From positions 32,079,504 through 32,143,503 of the forward strand of contig JARYHS010013630.1 in the NCBI GenBank assembly GCA_031002005.1: a stretch of DNA of 64,000 bases. Direction: 5' to 3'. A program made the translations under genes and the position numbers. Positions 37,160 to 47,349 of this stretch are shown in pieces (position 1 is the first letter of the stretch; each line of letters begins with the position of its first letter). The notes beneath the pieces are model-generated. The model saw nothing but the letters and a program-made list of their open reading frames with translations, made no database searches and was not told the DNA's origin. Origin of the DNA: Vandiemenella viatica (taxonomy: Eukaryota > Arthropoda > Insecta > Orthoptera > Morabidae).

Positions 37160-37900
37160 TACCGACTTTTAACGAAGATTCGAGCATACCGGATCACATT
37201 TGCGAATGGATACGCGATTTTGTAACTGGTCGATCTCAGTATGTCGTTGTTGACGGGGAAGCCTCTTCTAAGATAGATGTTACTTCAGGCGTTCCTCAAG
37301 GAAGTGTAACAGGTCCACTTCTTTTCTTAATATTTATAAACGATTTCGGTGAAAACGTCAGATGCTGGTTGTGATTGTTTGTCGACGATGCAGTTATCTA
37401 TAGAGAAATAAGGTGCACCGACATTACTTAGAAGTTCAGCGAGATTCGGATGCTATTTTCGATTGGTGCCGTAAATAGCAGCTTACGCTTAATTGCAAGA
37501 AGTGCAAGGCAATGCGAATAAGTAACAAGAAGAATCAGTTTGCTCACGAGTACAAAATAAACAATTCAGCTGTTGACACGGTTGATTCCCTGAAGTACCC
37601 GGGGGTGATACTACAACGCAACATGAAATGGGACATGCACATATCTTCCGTCGTAGGCAAAGCTAATTCGAAATTGCGATTCATAGGTCGTATTTTGAAG
37701 AACGGTAATGCTCACACATAGGAGATAGCGTATAAAACACTAGTGCGTCCGCATCTGGATTACTGTTGTAGAGTTTGGGATCCGTATCGCAGGGTTCTGA
37801 TTGACTCAGTGGAGAGGGTGCAGAGGAGGGCCGCTCGAATCGTGACTGGTTACAATTACTATTACTCCGCGATTCACTAAAAGGTGTGTGGCGGAGGGTG
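37160..37900 (+). mobile_element. Degenerate non-LTR reverse transcriptase fragment (CR1/jockey-like)
   Basis: Plus-strand frames read SSKIDVTSGVPQGSVTGPLL and then, after a stop, FVDDAVIYREI, the RT motif equivalent to 'FADD'. Further on come VDSLKYPGVILQRNMKWDMH and, in another frame, VERVQRRAARIVTGY. Frameshifts and stop codons break it throughout, so it is a dead copy. Confidence 0.85.
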
Positions 37901-37939
37901 CATTGCACGTATCAGAAAGGTCTATAGGTTGGAAGGGAT

Positions 37940-38060
37940 ATCCGGGATGTGGCAGCAGGCGCCCATGGGCTATTGTGAGGAACCATCCCAGCATTCGCGT
38001 GACGTGGGAAAACCATGGAAAACCCAGATCAGCATGGCCGGAGTGCTACTCCAGTCGGAT
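37940..38060 (-). mobile_element. tRNA-derived SINE fragment
   Basis: The reverse complement contains GATCTGGGTTTTCCATGG and CGAATGCTGGGATGGTTCC, the family body also seen at 56393-56692. Confidence 0.6.
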
Positions 38061-38271
38061 TTTAAGTTTACTCGCCCGATAAATCCTGTCTATTCCATTC
38101 CCTAATCGTTCGTGGAAAAAATGCATACAGTAAAGAATCGGTTCTGGCCCTGATTTCTCTTATCTTATTTTCACAGTCATTTCGAGATATGAATGTTGCT
38201 GGTAGCAATATTTGTTTACTGCCATTCCGAAATACGCCAGTCGTGAATTTTTCAATTAGCTGCTGTCGAGA

Positions 38272-39290
38272 TCAACGCCTTCGGTGTTCCAGGTCTTCCC
38301 AACCTAACTCCTTCAACATCGCACTTACGCTTTCCCTCCAACTATATATACCTGTCACGAATCGGGCGGCTCTTCTTTGGACCTTCTCTAAAGCCTCCAT
38401 TAACCCCTTTTGATGGGGACCCCATACAGAACAACAATACTCTAAGTGAGGACGTACTAGTGACTGGTATACAATCGATTTAACTTCCTGAGTGCATTGT
38501 TTTAAATTACGACCTAGAAATCGGAGCATACGATTTGCTTTCCCAATTACATTCTCGATATGCTCATTCAACGACAAATTATTATGAAATGTTACCCCTA
38601 GATATTTAGCGGAATCTACCGTTCTAAGGACAGTACCATTAATTGTATATTCAGAGTTAAATGGTGTCACCTTTTTATTTACACGCATGACTTGGCACTA
38701 CAACTGCCAGTCTTTACACCACTCAATTATTTCCGCAACATCGTCTTGTAACAAAGCGCAGTCTTCCTGGTTATTGATTTCACGATAAATAATAGCATCA
38801 TCGGCAAATAATCTTTTCATCCCCTTACTATATCACACAAATCATTAATGTATATGAGAAACAACAGAGTCCCTATCACGCTTCCCTAGGTAACCCCGGA
38901 CCTCACCTCGGTATATGATGAACGCTCACCGTCGAGAACTACACACTGTGTTCTGCCCTTCAGAAAGTCTGCCACCCAGTCGCATATTTGTCTAGATATG
39001 CCGTAACCACGAAGTTACCTAAGTAACCTAGCATGAGGCACTGTGTCGAAAGCTTTTTTAAAATCTAATAGAACTAAATCAACCTGGGAATGCCCATCTA
39101 TAATACAGCACAAGAAGTGCAAGTTGTGTTTCGCAGCATCGGCCTTTTCAGAATCCATGTTGATTTGGGTTTAAAAGCTCACATTCATACAAAAACCGCA
39201 TGACATTTGAATAGATGATGTGTTCTAAAATCCTACAAAATATTGATATTAACTAGATCGACCTATAATTTTGAGGATCATTAACATTCC
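38272..39290 (-). mobile_element. Degenerate non-LTR reverse transcriptase fragment, minus strand
   Basis: Reading down from about 39290, RT blocks appear with stops: a broken 'SGV..GSV.G' followed by LLFLIYINDL, then ADDAIIYREINNQEDCALLQ (the catalytic ADD), a stop, and then a 138-codon open stretch (38688-38272) with SAKYLGVTFHNNLSLNEHIE and VQRRAARFVTGIYSWRE. It is a dead CR1/jockey-like copy facing the plus-strand fragment at 37160-37900 tail to tail. Confidence 0.9.
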
Positions 39291-39349
39291 CATGGGGTGT
39301 AAGGGTTTGGGAGGGGCTATACTAGTCTTTTCCAACCAAATGTCAACCT

Positions 39350-41384
39350 CTCCTTCACGTAGTGCACCCTGTTTGCACGGACGAGGCTCTGGCGACTGAA
39401 AGATTCCCGGTATAAGGAGTCACCCACTGCTTGCCAACGGCCTCCGAAAGGTTCAGGGCACTCTCTTGCCCTTGGGGTTGGAAACGGCCCCTAAAGGCGG
39501 ATGAATCAGAAATGATCAACGGCATGGGGATGCAGAAGGCAACGGGAAACCACTGCATTAAAGACCCAAAGGGTATCCCAAGACATGTAATCCTCTCAAA
39601 TTACATATATCATGATGGCTTCTTCCTGGGTAAAATATTCCGGAGGTAAAATAGTCCCCCAATCGGATCTCCGGGTGGGGACTGCTCAGGGAGGAGTCAT
39701 CAGAATGGATAGAAACATTCTACGAGTCGGAGCGTGGAATGTTAGAAGTCTGAATAGAGCAGGTAGGTTAGAAAACTTAAAAAGGGAGATGGAACAACTT
39801 AAGTTAGATGTTGTTGGGATTAGTGAGATTACATGGAAGGACGCACAGGATTTCTGGTCTGGGGAACACAGGATAATTAGCACACAAGCTGTCAATGGAG
39901 TCACTGGTGTAGGATTTGTAATGAACAAGAAAGTAGGGAAACGGGTTATGTTATTATGAACAGTTTAGTGACAGGATTATTTTGATGAGGATTAGAAACT
40001 AAGCCCGTCCCAACCACATTAGTACAAGTATATATGCCAACGTCACAGGAAGATGACTGAAGAAATAGAAAAAATATACGCTGAAATTGAAGAATTAATC
40101 CAATATGTGAAAGGGGAGGAAAATCTAATAATCATGGGTGATTGGAATGCAATAGTGGGAGAAGGAAAAGAGGGGAATACTGTAGGAAGTTTTGGTCTAG
40201 GAGAAAGAAATGAGCGAGGAAGCAGGTTGCTAGAATTTTGTGAAAGATATTAAGCTAGTAGTGGCGAACACACTGTTTAACAACCATGCAAGAAGAATAT
40301 ACACCTGGAAACGTCCTGGGGATACAGGCAGATATCAGCTAGATTATATCATGGTCAAACAGAGATTCAGGAATCAAGTTCTAGACTGTAAAGCGTACCC
40401 AGGAGCAGACATAGACTCGGATCCATAATTTGATAGTAATGAAGTGCAGGCTGAAATTCAAGCGAATAAGGAAGCAGTATAAGCAGAACAGACTGGAAGT
40501 GAATAAACTGAAACAATCTAGCACAAGAGAAAAATTTGCAGAAATGGTAGACTTAGGTCTAAGAATTAACTGTGAAAGGAGCTCAACCGAGGACGAATGG
40601 AATGCATTAAAGACAGAAATAATGAAAGCTGGCAAAGAAACATTAGGCTTTAGGGAACAAGTTGCCCGAAAACCTTGGATCACAGAAGAAATTTTGCAGC
40701 TGATCGGATCAGAGGAGGAAGGTACAAAAATGCTCAGGATGAAGCAGGAAAGAGAGCAGTACAGGCAATTTAGAAATCAAATAAATAGGAAATGCAAAAT
40801 TAGCAAAAGAAAAATGGCTACAAGAAAAGTGTGAAGAAGTAGAAAAGGAAATGGTTGCAGGAAAAGTAGATGTTGCATATAGAAAGATCAAACAGAATTT
40901 TGGAGAAATGAAGAAAAGAGGTATGAACATTAAAGCTGCCGATGGGAAATCTCTTTTAAGGTCAGAAGATAGAGCTAACAGATGGAAGGAATACATTGAG
41001 AAACTGTATGTTGGGGACGACTTGAACAATAGTGTACTGGAAAAGGAAGGCGATGTCGACATGGATGACTTAGGAGATCCTGTTTTGAGGACAGAATTTA
41101 ATAAAGCTCTGAATGACTTGAAAGCAAATAAGGCAGTTGGAATTGATGAGATCCCTGCAGAACTTCTTAAATCTCTAGGAGAGGAAGGAATCGAAAGATT
41201 ATTCAAGCTGATATCAAAAAGTTATGAAACAGGAGAAATTCCAACTGATTTTAATAAAAATATCATCTTCACACTTCCAAAGAAAGCACAAGCTGACAAA
41301 TGTGAGAATTATCGCACAATTAGTCTAACATCACATGCTTCAAAATTACTGACCAGAATAATATACAGAAGGATGGAAAGGGTA
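39350..41384 (+). mobile_element. RTE-like non-LTR retrotransposon, truncated
   Basis: A 5' untranslated part (39350-39690) is followed by an endonuclease region with LRVGAWNVRSLNRAGRLENL and KLDVVGISEITW (EEP-type nuclease). Next come MGDWNAIVG and then an RT region (40851-41384) with KANKAVGIDEIPAELLK, IIFTLPKKAQADKCENYRTI and SLTSHASKLLTRIIYRRM. Frames are interrupted by stops at several places, so it is not active. The sequence stops dead at 41384 where the LTR at 41385 begins, so the catalytic YADD part and C terminus are missing. Database copies of this endonuclease are often labelled 'craniofacial development protein 2-like'. Confidence 0.88.
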
Positions 41385-42096
41385 TGTAAAATTTCAAATG
41401 TTTTTACTGGGTTAATTAATAACAGTTAGTGAGGTTATTACAACGCTACACTTTGACCTGCCTCACGGAAACATCGGTACTTCGTAATTTTATTATTTTA
41501 CCTTGGTCGCCACCAGCTGTTTGACGAACGTACTAATAATACTTACAGTTCTCTGTGATGTTAAGAACTCACTAGTTCACAGGAATTTGTAATAAGCAAG
41601 ACACACTCACTCATAGGAAGTATTAAGTCGAACAACTTTTATTATTCCAACGATTTGTGTCTTATATTAGTACTCCGACCACCAACTGGAATTATTTATC
41701 ACTTATCCGAAGATTGCAAGTTCTTTATGAGTGGAAAGTTTAATCACAAGATACTCTCCTTCAAACAGCAACATATTAAATGTCTGTACCACAATTACCA
41801 GTTCACAACCGCTCATTAACAGTTCTCAGGAACGTCTCACTGTATTTTCACACCATTAGGCTTGTCTACGTTAGCGACGTCAAGCCAATATTCATTTCCC
41901 GTCGCGGACGCTCGTATTTCGTATCCATATGCCCGAATATTTCTTTCCGCATCCTACCGAAAACACGTACACGTCGACACACACACTTCCCGCCACTCGT
42001 AACACTTGACTACTCCTCTGCCACAGAGGTTAGACCCTCGCGGTATATCGATAATCGATATTTATTCAAAGATTGCAAGTCCAATGTAATGTTACA
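41385..42096 (-). repeat. 3' LTR (left copy)
   Basis: Near-identical to 46582-47298, with a few substitutions and small indels. On the minus strand it starts TGTAACATTACATTGG and ends AAATTTTACA. Confidence 0.9.
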
Positions 42097-42108
42097 ACCC
42101 CTTCCAGG
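42097..42108 (-). promoter_or_regulatory. Polypurine tract of the LTR element
   Basis: On the minus strand CCTGGAAGGGGT directly precedes the 3' LTR, as expected for the plus-strand primer site. Confidence 0.6.
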
Positions 42109-42849
42109 TCTCTGTTTACAAATGTGAACAAACAGTGAACAATTTAAACAGAAACCGAGAAACACTCGAGGTATGATTGGGTTGTTACCTTACTGCTCAT
42201 AGGTATAAATTCACATAAACAATTACACTCTTGTACAAAGTAGTGGTGGTCGGTACTCCTCAAACAAAAATTACATTTTATGGTTACAACTACATCTAAG
42301 AAGCAAATACAAATTCATATATCATAGACAAACAGTTGTACATACAAAATAGCCAACTGGTTCTCTTTCAAAGCATAATGTCCTTCATTGCTGTTATAGA
42401 GTCAGCTGTTCGTTCCCAAACTTAACCTTTAACACAAACTGCACCACACAAAACATGAAAAAAAATGAAATTCACACGCTGGTTATGGGGCCACTCACTT
42501 CGTCACTGTGACGGCCTACTGCAAGGGCCTAGATAGCTCACGACTAGGCCACTAGCCACCGGGTTAATATCACCACCGAGCTTCTTACATTAGTTTTATG
42601 TTCACAAGGAAAAGAAATGCCCGTTGGCGATAAAGGTCATCGACCTCCCGACACGTGTGAAGTACAGTAATGAGTTGGTCAACTTGAAAACAACCTAACA
42701 ACTAAGATACATATAAACAGAAAAAAACTTATTTACAACCTAAACTATTTACAAAAGGGAGGTGGAGGGTTCATGGGTGTTCGGGATGCACGTCACGCCC
42801 TAGGCACTCCCTTCTCTTCCCCCACCCTGGGCTGTCGTCTTGAACGGAT

Positions 42850-44802
42850 TTAACCAATACCTTTCTTGTCTTCTTTTCTTTTTCCATCCGGATCATCTTC
42901 AGTCGTGCTTACTTCTCCACCCCTTCCAGGGCAGACATTCTTCACATGCGCCTCGATTATCCTTTCCTTCAACTTGACAAAATCTTTCTTTCCTTCGACT
43001 CTATTCTTCTTCGTCTGTTTATCTCTCTCCCAGTTGAAACTGGGTTCTTTCCCCTTTATGACGTTGGTGTTTTCCACTGTCAGTTGACCGTTTGTCGTGG
43101 ATATCACCCCTTCCACCTCAATGCTGACCAGTTTCCCATCTTCAAGATCAAAGTCACCCGATCCAAGGATGCGCTTGATAGGGTGATCAGTTGCCAAACA
43201 AATCTGTTCATACTCTCCCACCGTACTATCCTCTTCTTCTGTTTCGCTCTCTTCCTCCTCCTCTTCTTCTGTGTCTTTAATGTCTACCCATTCCATGGAC
43301 TTTACTATGTTCGCCGACCTAGACTCTTCGTTTCCCTGACAGCCGCTGTTTTCCTTAGAGATCAATACCATCCCTCTATCACCGAAAGTATAGAGGCTCT
43401 CATTGTAGTCCTCTTCAAATGGTGGTTCAACATCTTCCTCCGTTGAATCATCCTCCAACCTAACGACAGAATCATTTGTTTCCTTACAGAGTTGCCAAAA
43501 CTCTCCCATCTCTGCAAATTTACAAGACTCCACTCCCTCTTGCTTGGTAAACATAGATCCCGATAGGCCAGGCACCACTTGTCCCTGACCGTTGATGGAT
43601 TCTTCTGTATGAACAATAAATTCAGCCCCTCTCCTTGTGATTAGCCGTTTCCTTTCTGTAGGAGAGGTGGAGCTTCTCTCTCCTTTGAAGCTTCTTTTGG
43701 TGGTCCGACGATTTGTTCTGCCCCTGGTCGGACCAAAACAGTGGCAGCTAGCAGTTTTCCATGTCACGCTTTCCGTTAGAAGGATTGTTATTAGTTTTTG
43801 GTTTATCGTCTTGTCGGGTTCTTTGGTCACTATCCTGTTGCTTCCGTTCTCTACTTCGACCCCTATCTTGCTCTTGCTCCCGTCTGAAATTAAAGTTGCT
43901 CCTCCCGCGGCCCCTATTGTCTTGTCCTGTCCTCCAATATTGTTGACCGTTGCCCATTTCATTCTTTGTTGGTTATGGTTCTCTCTCCTTCCTCTGTCGC
44001 GTGATTCATTACGGTTCTCTCGGTCTCTTGGTCTTTTCCTTCCCATCCTCTTCTCTTGTGCATCAAGCCTCCCCAACATTTCGATGGCCTCAGTGACATT
44101 GTTTATTCTGTGACTGGCGAAAATCAGCTGCGTTGACTCTGGTAGCCTGGCCATGATTATCTCAACATACTCCGCCTCACTATATGGCCGGTCGAGGTGA
44201 CGGCACTTAGCTAGACATCGTAGGAAGAAGTCTTGTTGTGTTTCATTTCCCGGCGAGTAGGGCTCACCATACATCAGTTCAGACTTGACGGCTACCTGCC
44301 TTTCCACCGACCAAAAGTGTCGAAGAAACTCTTCCCTGAAGCGTTGGTAGGTAGTAAATTCCTCTGAAAACCGGTCACCCCATAGGCGTGCTCTTCCTCT
44401 CATGTGTTCGTGAACCATCCGTATTCTTTGATCATCCAGAGCGACTTGGAATGGTGGGTAAGTTTCAAAATTGTCCAGAAAATCTACTGGGTGCAGTTTT
44501 CCCGAGTCATCAAATTTCTGGAGTTCACGCTTTTCCTCTAGTGGGTATCCTGGATAGAAAGGGTTAGTAAGAATTCCTTGAAACTTGCTCATTTCTTCCC
44601 TAACTGCCCCTAACACTTGGGTCTTCAAGTTCCCCTCTACTTCTTGTTTGATGGCTGGCACCTTTTGGCTTATTTTGTTCTCTATTTCACAATAGGAGGC
44701 CAGTTTCACTTTTTCTATCCCTTCCGCAAAGCAATTGATTTTGTCAGTCCACAACTTAACTTCTTTCTGTGCTTCTTCTATATTATCTTCACACACTTTC
44801 AA
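42850..44802 (-). CDS. Gag-like protein of the LTR element
   Basis: This 650-codon frame contains the conserved capsid-type region of retrotransposon gag proteins: HEHMRGRARLWGDRFSEEF, then FREEFLRHFWSVERQ, then DFFLRCLAKCRHLDRP and IIMARLPESTQLIFASH, followed by a basic stretch rich in RDRENRNE. The C-terminal half is acidic (EEEEEESETEEED) with no zinc knuckle or enzyme motif. Gag packages element RNA into virus-like particles. The apparent start is a TTG, and the frame overlaps the end of the upstream ORF by 14 bases in a different phase, so the two may be halves of one gag split by a frameshift. Between about 43957 and 43748 another frame encodes an arginine/glycine-rich segment (GQDNRGRGRSNFNFRRE) that looks more gag-like than the main frame, hinting at compensating indels. 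Confidence 0.8.
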   Translation of the reverse strand: MKVCEDNIEEAQKEVKLWTDKINCFAEGIEKVKLASYCEIENKISQKVPAIKQEVEGNLKTQVLGAVREEMSKFQGILTNPFYPGYPLEEKRELQKFDDSGKLHPVDFLDNFETYPPFQVALDDQRIRMVHEHMRGRARLWGDRFSEEFTTYQRFREEFLRHFWSVERQVAVKSELMYGEPYSPGNETQQDFFLRCLAKCRHLDRPYSEAEYVEIIMARLPESTQLIFASHRINNVTEAIEMLGRLDAQEKRMGRKRPRDRENRNESRDRGRRENHNQQRMKWATVNNIGGQDKTIGAAGGATLISDGSKSKIGVEVENGSNRIVTKEPDKTINQKLITILLTESVTWKTASCHCFGPTRGRTNRRTTKRSFKGERSSTSPTERKRLITRRGAEFIVHTEESINGQGQVVPGLSGSMFTKQEGVESCKFAEMGEFWQLCKETNDSVVRLEDDSTEEDVEPPFEEDYNESLYTFGDRGMVLISKENSGCQGNEESRSANIVKSMEWVDIKDTEEEEEEESETEEEDSTVGEYEQICLATDHPIKRILGSGDFDLEDGKLVSIEVEGVISTTNGQLTVENTNVIKGKEPSFNWERDKQTKKNRVEGKKDFVKLKERIIEAHVKNVCPGRGGEVSTTEDDPDGKRKEDKKGIG

Positions 44803-45394
44803 GTTCTCCTATGGTTTTTAATTTAAGATCTTGATACTCCATCTTGTTTTCAATTACTTCAACTCGTTGCTGAGTGAGTCCTACTTCCAACACCATTTCC
44901 TGTTTGAAATGTTCCACTTCTGCCTTGGTTTCTTCTCCTTTTAAGATACACTTCAGTTGCAGTTGCTCCATCTCTCCTCTTATTTGTATGAGTCTTTCAT
45001 CCAAATCTCTAGTAATATCTTCACGTAGGGCTTTCCCTTTCTGTTCTATTTCTGCCCTGAGGTTGTCATGTACCGCTCTTAAGTTGTTTTGAATGGACTG
45101 GTTCTCTTCATGTATAACTTTGAGATTCTCAGCATTTTCGGTTTTCATTTCCTTGAGCTTCTCTTCCAAAGAGTAGCTCCTCTCCGCATTTTCTGTCTTT
45201 AATTCCTTGAGCTTCTCTTCCAAAGAGTGACTTCTCTCTGCATTTTCTTTCTTTAATTCCTTGAGATTCTCTTCCAAGGATCGGTTATTCTGGTTCATCT
45301 GGTTCATCAACTGCATAAGGATTTCCTTAAAAGGCACTTCCTCGGTCTGCTCTCTTGTTCCTTCCACAAAAGTTTCCTCAGTATTCATTTTCAC
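44789..45394 (-). CDS. Coiled-coil ORF of the LTR element (gag N-terminal part?)
   Basis: The ORF has 201 codons, starting at an ATG (45394). Residues ~35-90 contain heptad-rich repeats of about 18 residues (SLEEKLKELKTENAERS and close variants), predicted to form a coiled coil, followed by more helix (IQNNLRAVHDNLRAEIEQKG). It ends GELESV-stop, overlapping the gag-like ORF. It has no enzymatic motif. In context it is the N-terminal part of gag or a separate structural protein. Confidence 0.7.
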   Translation of the reverse strand: MKMNTEETFVEGTREQTEEVPFKEILMQLMNQMNQNNRSLEENLKELKKENAERSHSLEEKLKELKTENAERSYSLEEKLKEMKTENAENLKVIHEENQSIQNNLRAVHDNLRAEIEQKGKALREDITRDLDERLIQIRGEMEQLQLKCILKGEETKAEVEHFKQEMVLEVGLTQQRVEVIENKMEYQDLKLKTIGELESV

Positions 45395-46197
45395 AGACTA
45401 AGAAAAAAAACTACACAGAATTCGAAAGTATAAGGTGGAGTGGGGGGGGTTAAAGCCACTAAGTTGCCCACGCTCAAAATCAAGACAAAGAAACCAGTAG
45501 CTAACAACACACAGCTGGTCCCATAACATCAAAAGCAAAACAACTTGAGCTTCACCATCAAAACGCCGGTAGACCAACAAATCAACCAGTACAACGCCGA
45601 TGAACAGTAATATTTTAAACGTAAACAAACTTGCAAGGAAGCATACAACGTGGATCTTCAGTAATCCTGGCTGCTACTCTGCTCCAATCAGGAATAGCTG
45701 AAAATAACACATCACTCACACAGAAATGTAGGAATTAATTACTGGTGATTGCTGCTGTGGGTGTAAGCTTCATATGCTTTACACTAACCTGGTAGCTCAC
45801 AGGCTGGCAACCTGTAATACTGCATGCAAAACAAAAAAATTCCAAACGCGAAAATGGTTTCGATTACCGCAGTTACTCTGCCAAAATAATTTCTTTGTTT
45901 CAAAACAAAACTGAAAAGTTTAGACTGAAAACTAGTAAGCATGCATTTAAACAAATGTTTATAATTTTTCTTCCTGTTAAATATTTATTTATCCGCGAAT
46001 TACGGTTCAATTTAATGGTACATTGCTCTTATGGTACCTATGAAGCTCGGTGTGAATACTACCCGGCGCTAAAAAAATTATTTCTCATTCAATTATTCAA
46101 AAAAAATTATGACTCTAAACTTTTCCGCGGCCGAACTTATTTTAGATTGCCTGTTCGGTGTCTTCTTATCTGCCGAAGACAGTTCCGCTACAGTCTC

Positions 46198-46335
46198 CCT
46201 CCGCGATGTACCACTGCGCCGCGAGATGTAGTTCCTCTTCGTCGCTGACTTCCGCGATGTACCACTGCGCCGCGAGATGTAGTTCCTCTTCGTCACTGAC
46301 TTCCGCGATGTACCACTGCGCCGCGAGATGTAGTT
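46198..46335 (-). repeat. 51-bp minisatellite, three copies, in the LTR-element leader
   Basis: The unit contains CCGCGATGTACCACTGCGCC and AGATGTAGTTCCTCTTCGTC, repeated nearly perfectly twice and then partly. On the minus strand one frame reads a 17-residue repeat (SRRSGTSRKSVTKRNYI). It lies between the 5' LTR and the coiled-coil ORF, so it may be part of the leader and not a protein. Confidence 0.85.
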
Positions 46336-46561
46336 CTTTGACGTTGGTTTTACCTCCGTAATGTTAGCCTTTGGTGAGCAATGCTGTCTCTTTCTCTCAT
46401 AACTTCTTTGCACTCAGTTCCGCAACCTCTGCACTTAACAATGTATTCGATCCAATACATGCGATACACGTACTCTATTGTTGTTTTTCGTTTCACTTTT
46501 CACTCAAAGTTTGCGTTTTCCGCTGGTTTTTATTTCTTCACTTTTACCAACTTCAAACCCA

Positions 46562-46581
46562 AGTCCATTTCACGTGCGCCA
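46562..46581 (-). promoter_or_regulatory. Primer-binding site of the LTR element
   Basis: Directly inside the 5' LTR, the minus strand reads TGGCGCACGTGAAATGGACT. The TGGCG start matches the complement of tRNA 3' ends used by many Gypsy-type elements, possibly tRNA-Arg with mismatches. Confidence 0.55.
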
Positions 46582-47298
46582 TGTAAAATTTCAAAAATGT
46601 TTTTTACGGGATTAATTAATAACAGTTAGTGAGGTTATTACAACGCTACACTTTGACCTGCCTCACGGAAACATCGGTACTTCGTAATTTTATTATTTTA
46701 CCTTGGTCGCCACCAGCTGTTTGACGGGCGTACTAATAATACTTACAGTTCTCTGTGATGTTAAGAACTCACTAGTTCACAGGAATTTGTAATAAGCAAG
46801 ACACACTCACTCATAGGAAGTATTAAGTCGAACAACTTTTTATTATCCCAACGATTTGTGTCTTATATTAGTACTCCGACCACCAACTGGAATTATTTAT
46901 CACTTATCCGAAGATTGCAAGTTCTTTATGAGTGGAAAGTTTAATCACAAGATACTCTCCTTCAAACAGCAACATATTAAATGTCTGTACCACAATTACC
47001 AGTTCACAACCGCTCATTAACAGTTCTCCAGGAACGTCTCACTGTATTTTCACACCATATGGCTTGTCTTACGTTAGCGACGTCAAGCCAATATTCATTT
47101 CCCGTCGCGGACGCTCGTATATCGTATCCATATGCCCGAATATTTCTTTCCGAATCTACCGAAAACACGTACACGTCGACACACACACTTCCCGCCACTC
47201 GTAACACTTGACTACTCCTCTGCCACAGAGGTTAGACCCTCGCGGTATATCGATAATCGATATTTATACAAAGATTGCAAGTCCAATGTAATGTTACA
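46582..47298 (-). repeat. 5' LTR (right copy)
   Basis: Near-identical to 41385-42096. Open frames inside it on either strand are incidental. Confidence 0.9.
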
Positions 47299-47349
47299 TG
47301 CAGTCTCTCGCCATCTCCTAGGCGAATGCCGGGATACTCCCCAATATCC

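Larger units (their letters stand above)
41385..47298 (-). mobile_element. LTR retrotransposon, gag-like but without recognisable pol
   Basis: Two direct repeats of 712 and 717 bp (41385-42096, 46582-47298), each bounded by TGT...ACA, flank a 4.5 kb interior. The coding frames and the positions of the primer-binding and polypurine sites show that it is transcribed on the minus strand, so the right copy is the 5' LTR. The interior has a coiled-coil ORF and a gag-like ORF but no protease, reverse transcriptase, RNase H or integrase. The flanks are GGGTA on the left and TGCAG on the right, so no target-site duplication is seen. LTR identity is very high, suggesting recent insertion or conversion. 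Confidence 0.85.

Noticed and set aside
41780..42127. 115-codon ORF
   Set aside because: Lies inside the LTR and recurs in the other LTR with changes; no protein motif.
42946..43446. 166-codon plus-strand ORF over gag
   Set aside because: Antisense to the gag-like frame; low-complexity leucine/phenylalanine content arises from the acidic stretch on the other strand.
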